From contig SXXZ01000099.1 in NCBI GenBank assembly GCA_005789375.1, positions 1 to 11,375 of the forward strand: DNA of 11,375 nucleotides, in the 5' to 3' direction. The position numbers and the translations under genes are program-made. The stretch's first letter is position 1. The number at the start of each line of letters is the position of its first letter. The notes beneath the pieces are model-generated. The model searched no databases, was not told the origin of the DNA, and saw nothing but the letters and a program-made list of their open reading frames with translations. Below are positions 8,063-11,375 of this stretch, in pieces. The stretch comes from Verrucomicrobiales bacterium (lineage in GTDB: Bacteria > Verrucomicrobiota > Verrucomicrobiae > Limisphaerales > UBA9464).

Positions 8063-8088
8063 GCACTTAGGCGAAGACCGGTCCAATC
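8018..8088. repeat. Direct repeat spanning the lptD stop codon (49-bp period)
   Basis: A 22-bp sequence at 8018-8039, inside the last codons of lptD, recurs at 8067-8088, just after the stop, with one mismatch (C to G). The first copy encodes LGEDRSN. The second copy can also be read as LGEDRSN in its own frame, and the mismatch is synonymous for arginine, but the 49-bp offset puts it out of frame with lptD. Similarity does not extend upstream of the unit, and decays quickly downstream. Confidence 0.85.
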
Positions 8089-8095
8089 TCATCGG

Positions 8096-8254
8096 TGCGA
8101 GTAGGCTCATCAGGCTAAATCCCGGATGACCGCGATCAACTCAGCCTCACCAAGACACCTCCGAGGTGGGGCGATTTCTCCGAAAGCGCCACGTCCGCAG
8201 ACACGGACCGCCCGAGGAGCTGTCTGTGCCTAGGAGGCTTGTCGGGCTAAATCC
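8096..8254. repeat. Pair of diverged intergenic direct repeats
   Basis: The unit at 8096-8122 (GTGC, then AGGCTCATCAGGCTAAATCC) recurs at 8226-8254 (GTGC, then AGGCTTGTCGGGCTAAATCC). The last 20 bases match except for three transitions, and both end in the exact decamer GGCTAAATCC. The copies are about 130 bp apart on the same strand. The first copy directly follows the repeated lptD tail. Confidence 0.6.
8210..8247. terminator. Possible hairpin downstream of lptD
   Basis: GCCCGA at 8210-8215 pairs perfectly with TCGGGC at 8242-8247, and AGC/GCT can extend the stem after a two-base internal loop, leaving a loop of about 16 bases. There is no T-run after it on either strand, and it lies about 150 bp past the lptD stop. 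It is at best a weak, non-canonical terminator. Confidence 0.2.
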
Positions 8255-8453
8255 AACGTGTTTGATCGGTCGTAGAGCATTTGCAGGGAACAAAACCCTC
8301 AACACTCAAGGAAGCAGACTCGACCACTCAAGTGAATATAACACACATTGTGCATCTAGCCGGTAGTCCCGAAAATGACTTCTTTAAGAGTGAAATCGTC
8401 CTCCGTGGTTTCGATCAATCCACTCGGTCAGCACCGCCCAAAGAACCGTTGCG

Positions 8454-11060
8454 TCACGGAATCTTCTGCAGTTCGGCCTGCGTCCACGAATCCTCGCGCT
8501 TCGATTCGAGCGCCCGGACGGTTTTAACGGCCTCGGCTAAGACCGGCGCTGCAGCGTGGCCCCATTCGCGACGGATGTACGTCAAGGAGTCGGCGATCTG
8601 GGCGTCGTCTAGGGCTTCAGCCAAGGCCGGCATGTTCAGCTCGTAGCGGACACCTTTGACCGTGATGGCATCCCGCATGCCATGCAGAACCACCCGGATC
8701 AGGCGCTGTTCTGAACCCAGAACCCACTCAGAGTCTACCAACGGCGGAGCCAAGCCTTCCTGACCATTCCCATGGGGTTGGTGGCACGCGCCGCAAATAG
8801 TGGGATAAATCTCACGGCCTCGGTCGAAGCTGGCTTTGGCGATCGGCGGCAAGGCTTGCACGTTGGCGGCGGCCAAGGTGTCAGCACTGGCTGATTTACC
8901 CGGCCAAAAGTAGAGCGACGCAATCTTTTGGACTCGCCCAACAATCACCGCATTGGTGGAACGACGCAGTGTCGCCAATCCATCGGGTTCAGCGGTCAAC
9001 TCTGTTTGCTTAATTCGCGGAGCCGGAGCCCCCTTGCTAGCCACCGGAACGAGGCCAACAAATCCGTCGAGCAAGGCCGGCAACGGCCACTCGTTTTCCT
9101 TGAGTTTGGCCGCCAAGTTCAACGCCGCTGCAATTTCAGTGGGACGTCCCGAGACCCCGACGCATCGCGCCAACTTAGACACCAACGGAGCGTGATCTTG
9201 CTTGTCTGGCCCGCACTGGGCGTCACTGAGCAATTGGGTCAGGAACGCCAACTCGCGCCCCTTGAGCCCGCTAATCGCCGCATCCTGACGCAACGGCGTC
9301 GACGGACCGGTCATTAGCAAAAATCGCATGGCCGCGTCGGCTGCCGGTGTGCCGATCGTTCCCAGAGAACAGAGCAGGGCGATCTGGGCGTCGCCACGGA
9401 CCGTTGGAGCGCGTTGGACCAGGCGTTCGACAGCGGTATCCCGCACCGGGCCTGGGGGCAGCCTGTCGGTGATTCGGAACGCAGCAGAACGCACCTTAGA
9501 ATCCGGATCGTCGAGGGCCGAAAGAAGGGTTTCCAGGCTCAACCTCCCCTGCCCTTCGAGTGTCCAGAGCGCCTGGAGACGCACCACCGCAGGCCTTGAG
9601 TCCCGTTGAGACACCAGTTGTTGCAAGGCCTCGGCCGACTCGGACGTGGGGTTCTCCACCAGCAAGCGCTGGGCGGTATCCCTCCAGAACCCATTGGCAC
9701 TGGATAGGCGGACCATCAGGTCTCGATTGGATGGTTTTTGTGGCAGTCGCGCCGTGCGATCGGGCGAGGTTCCCGAATGGACAATGCGGTAGATGCGCCC
9801 CAAGTCGGTCGGAGCCTGCAGCCCTCGCGACTCGATTTGCTTGCGCAAATAGCTGGTCAGGTAAATCCGGTGTTGGATGAGTCCACGCGCCATATCCACC
9901 ACATAGAGAGCCCCGTCGGGACCATTCTGGAGATTCACCGGACGGAAGCGCTCGTCAGTGGACGTTAAAAACTCGTCGGCGTCGTAGGCGTTGGTCGCCG
10001 TGATCACGCCATCCTGTTCCGTCAGCTTGTTGCGGCGTATGAGGTTGGCGCTCGGTTCGCACAAGAACACGTCGCCCCGGAAATCTTCGGGAAACTGATT
10101 GCCGCGATACACCAGCGGTCCGCAGGCCGCCGTGAAGCTGGCAAGCTTTCCCTCGGCCGTGAGCGTGTTGGGCTGGTAGCCCCGGTTCACGCCCGGATTC
10201 ACCCGCGCCGACCAAACCTGTTGGGACTTGGCCAACTGGGCGTTCACTCCGACTGGAGATTTTAGATTCGGATTCCGGGTCAGATAATGGGTCGGCAACA
10301 GGTCGCCGCGAATTTGATCGGAGTTGGAGTTGTAGAACAACCGGCCCGAGTCGTCGTGGCTAATGCCCCACTGGCCGCGCGTGACTGTCTCCTCACGGAT
10401 CCAAGTCGGCGGCGAGCCGGAGGTGTTGCGAAAGCGAACCGTGTGATCGGCCGAGTAAATCCAATTGTCGAGGTTGCGCAGCAGCCCGTTGCTGGCGTGC
10501 TCTGGATTGGATTTCAGCCCCAGCGCCGGGTCGTTCTGGGTGGCGTAGTCGCTGGCCACGAGAATCTTCTCATCGGCTTTGCCGTCGCCGTTGGTGTCCT
10601 TCATCCACCATAATTTGGGTGGCTCGGCCACGAGAGCTCCACCGTGGGTCAGGTGGATGGCACGCGGCATCACGAGATGGTCGGCGAAAACTGTGCGGGT
10701 ATCCATGCGGCCATCGCCATCGGTGTCAGTGAGGATAACGATGGAACCCGTGGGATTAGATTCACCCCGCGCCTCTTGGTCGGGCATGTAGCCAATCATT
10801 TCCACCACCCAAAGCCGCCCCTGGGGATCAAACTCCACCGCCACGGGAGAATGGACGAGCGGTTCAGCGGCCACGACCTCCGCCGAGAATCCGGGCGGCA
10901 GACGGAAGGTGCGGATTTGGTCGGCGGGTGAGAGCACCGGAGCCGGGGGGATTCGGTCCGCGGCAACTACTTCGCGTTGGGCCTCTCCGGGTTTGTCACC
11001 GTTCTGGGCGACCGCAGTGAGGATTCCTAGGCAAAGCCCAGACAAAACATGGCGCATCAT
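8454..11060 (-). CDS. PVC-type secreted dehydrogenase with HEAT-like repeats and C-terminal cytochrome c domain
   Basis: The protein has 868 residues. A signal peptide (MMRHVLSGLCLGILTAVAQ) predicts periplasmic location, where haem can be attached. Residues about 45-430 match the 'putative membrane-bound dehydrogenase' N-terminal propeller family expanded in Planctomycetes and Verrucomicrobia, with LPPGFSAEVVAAEPLVHSP, EFDPQGRLWVVEMIGY, NGPDGALYVVDMARGLIQHR and TDLGRIYRI. Two acidic calcium-type loops, DTDGDGRMD (112-120) and DTNGDGKAD (155-163), sit in it. Residues about 440-620 are helical HEAT-like repeats (ALDDPDSKVRSAAFRI). The C-terminal domain has a haem c site CGACH (756-760) and a likely axial methionine M810 in NMPAL, as in class I cytochrome c. 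The substrate is unknown; members are often predicted to oxidise sugars or alcohols. An in-frame TTG at 11105 would add 15 residues ahead of the signal peptide, so the ATG at 11060 is preferred. It diverges from a Rieske gene 124 bp away, a possible electron-transfer partner. Confidence 0.92.
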   Translation of the reverse strand: MMRHVLSGLCLGILTAVAQNGDKPGEAQREVVAADRIPPAPVLSPADQIRTFRLPPGFSAEVVAAEPLVHSPVAVEFDPQGRLWVVEMIGYMPDQEARGESNPTGSIVILTDTDGDGRMDTRTVFADHLVMPRAIHLTHGGALVAEPPKLWWMKDTNGDGKADEKILVASDYATQNDPALGLKSNPEHASNGLLRNLDNWIYSADHTVRFRNTSGSPPTWIREETVTRGQWGISHDDSGRLFYNSNSDQIRGDLLPTHYLTRNPNLKSPVGVNAQLAKSQQVWSARVNPGVNRGYQPNTLTAEGKLASFTAACGPLVYRGNQFPEDFRGDVFLCEPSANLIRRNKLTEQDGVITATNAYDADEFLTSTDERFRPVNLQNGPDGALYVVDMARGLIQHRIYLTSYLRKQIESRGLQAPTDLGRIYRIVHSGTSPDRTARLPQKPSNRDLMVRLSSANGFWRDTAQRLLVENPTSESAEALQQLVSQRDSRPAVVRLQALWTLEGQGRLSLETLLSALDDPDSKVRSAAFRITDRLPPGPVRDTAVERLVQRAPTVRGDAQIALLCSLGTIGTPAADAAMRFLLMTGPSTPLRQDAAISGLKGRELAFLTQLLSDAQCGPDKQDHAPLVSKLARCVGVSGRPTEIAAALNLAAKLKENEWPLPALLDGFVGLVPVASKGAPAPRIKQTELTAEPDGLATLRRSTNAVIVGRVQKIASLYFWPGKSASADTLAAANVQALPPIAKASFDRGREIYPTICGACHQPHGNGQEGLAPPLVDSEWVLGSEQRLIRVVLHGMRDAITVKGVRYELNMPALAEALDDAQIADSLTYIRREWGHAAAPVLAEAVKTVRALESKREDSWTQAELQKIP

Positions 11061-11184
11061 GGTAGGCAGTACCCCAAAGGTTACTCTCGGAACGGCTGAT
11101 GCCAAGTGGCAACCTCTTCAGTATCACTGCGGGTTCTGTTCGGTGAGCTTGCATTCGGGGCGGCGGCGGTGGCTATCTCGGTCC
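11061..11184. promoter_or_regulatory. Divergent control region between the dehydrogenase and the Rieske protein
   Basis: The 124 bp between the two start codons must hold both upstream signals. The only clear symmetry is the 12-bp element TGCCAAGTGGCA at 11100-11111, with 5-bp arms around AG, which could be a small operator. I see no convincing -35/-10 pair and no Shine-Dalgarno for either gene. The call rests mainly on geometry. Confidence 0.3.
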
Positions 11185-11375
11185 ATGGACACGTGGTGTG
11201 ATGTGGCCGAGGCCGGAACCTTGGCCCCGGGAAATTGCAGAACCATCGAAGCCCGGGGCGTCCGAATCGCCCTCGTGTGCTTGGACGATGGATTCCATGC
11301 GGTCGAAGACGCCTGCCCGCATCGTGGCGGATCCATGGGTTCTGGGTACTTGGATGGGTGCACCTTGCACTGCCC
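11185..11375 (+). CDS. Rieske [2Fe-2S] ferredoxin-like protein (3' end outside window)
   Basis: The visible 63 codons plus two bases encode a small soluble Rieske domain starting MDTWCDVAEAGTLAPGN. The opening tryptophan and 'VAEAGTLAPG' turn, the beta segments RTIEARGVRIALVCLDDGFHAVED, and the cluster motif CPHRGGSMGSGYLDG are typical of NirD/ferredoxin-type Rieske proteins. C44 and H46 form the first C-x-H cluster half; C63, 16 residues after H46, begins the second C-P-x-H half, and its histidine falls just beyond the edge. No signal peptide or membrane anchor precedes the domain, so it is probably cytoplasmic. It could be a stand-alone ferredoxin, a nitrite-reductase small subunit or the N terminus of a larger oxygenase; the window cannot tell. 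An in-frame GTG at 11143 would add 14 arginine-rich residues and is less likely. Confidence 0.88.
   Translation, partial: MDTWCDVAEAGTLAPGNCRTIEARGVRIALVCLDDGFHAVEDACPHRGGSMGSGYLDGCTLHC

Larger units (their letters stand above)
8063..8453. other. 391-bp non-coding stretch between convergent lptD and the dehydrogenase gene
   Basis: Both neighbours end here, so no promoter is expected. It holds the second copy of the lptD-tail repeat, a pair of diverged 27-29-bp repeats, and several short hairpins: CACCTC/GAGGTG at 8156-8168, GTCCG/CGGAC at 8193-8208, GCCCGA/TCGGGC at 8210-8247 and CACT/AGTG near 8326-8335. The part from about 8330 on is visibly richer in A and T. No frame in it looks like a protein. 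An old gene remnant or degenerate intergenic repeat element is possible. Confidence 0.55.

Noticed and set aside
8166..8366. Small plus-strand open frame (66 codons) in the gap after lptD
   Set aside because: It runs through the hairpins and repeat copy, shows no domain or hydrophobic pattern, and has no start signal; treated as non-coding.
11124..11363. Minus-strand open frames at the right edge
   Set aside because: They are antisense to the Rieske domain, whose C-x-H cluster motif on the plus strand is decisive.

Overview
The window looks like chromosomal DNA from a Gram-negative member of the PVC group, most likely Verrucomicrobiota. The main pointers are a Pirellula/Verrucomicrobium-type secreted dehydrogenase with a C-terminal CxxCH cytochrome domain, an LptD outer-membrane protein, a GC-rich sequence with dense coding, and start sites that mostly lack a Shine-Dalgarno sequence. 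The phylum is an inference; there is no rRNA gene or other direct marker.

Layout, left to right: (1) the last 38 codons of an unrecognised plus-strand gene; (2) on the minus strand, a complete NtrC-family sigma-54-dependent response regulator with receiver, AAA+ and Fis-type HTH domains; (3) divergent from it by about 100 bp, a secreted protein of about 755 residues with an N-terminal beta-propeller and a C-terminal region resembling an alpha/alpha-toroid; (4) convergent with that, tilS (tRNA-Ile lysidine synthetase) on the minus strand; (5) a 345-bp non-coding gap; (6) lptD on the plus strand; (7) a 391-bp non-coding stretch with diverged short repeats, one of them a copy of the last codons of lptD; (8) on the minus strand, the PVC-type dehydrogenase/HEAT/cytochrome c protein; (9) divergent from it, the start of a Rieske [2Fe-2S] ferredoxin-like protein cut by the window edge.

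The genes do not form one operon; strands alternate at every gene. tilS and lptD are housekeeping functions (AUA decoding and LPS export). Two divergent pairs could be functional units: the response regulator with the propeller protein, and the haem-binding dehydrogenase with the Rieske protein. The second pair would place two redox proteins under one shared control region. Both pairings rest on gene order alone.

I found no mobile element, CRISPR array, phage gene, rRNA or tRNA. The least explained items are the propeller/toroid protein beside an apparently orphan regulator, and the repeated sequence at and after the lptD stop codon.
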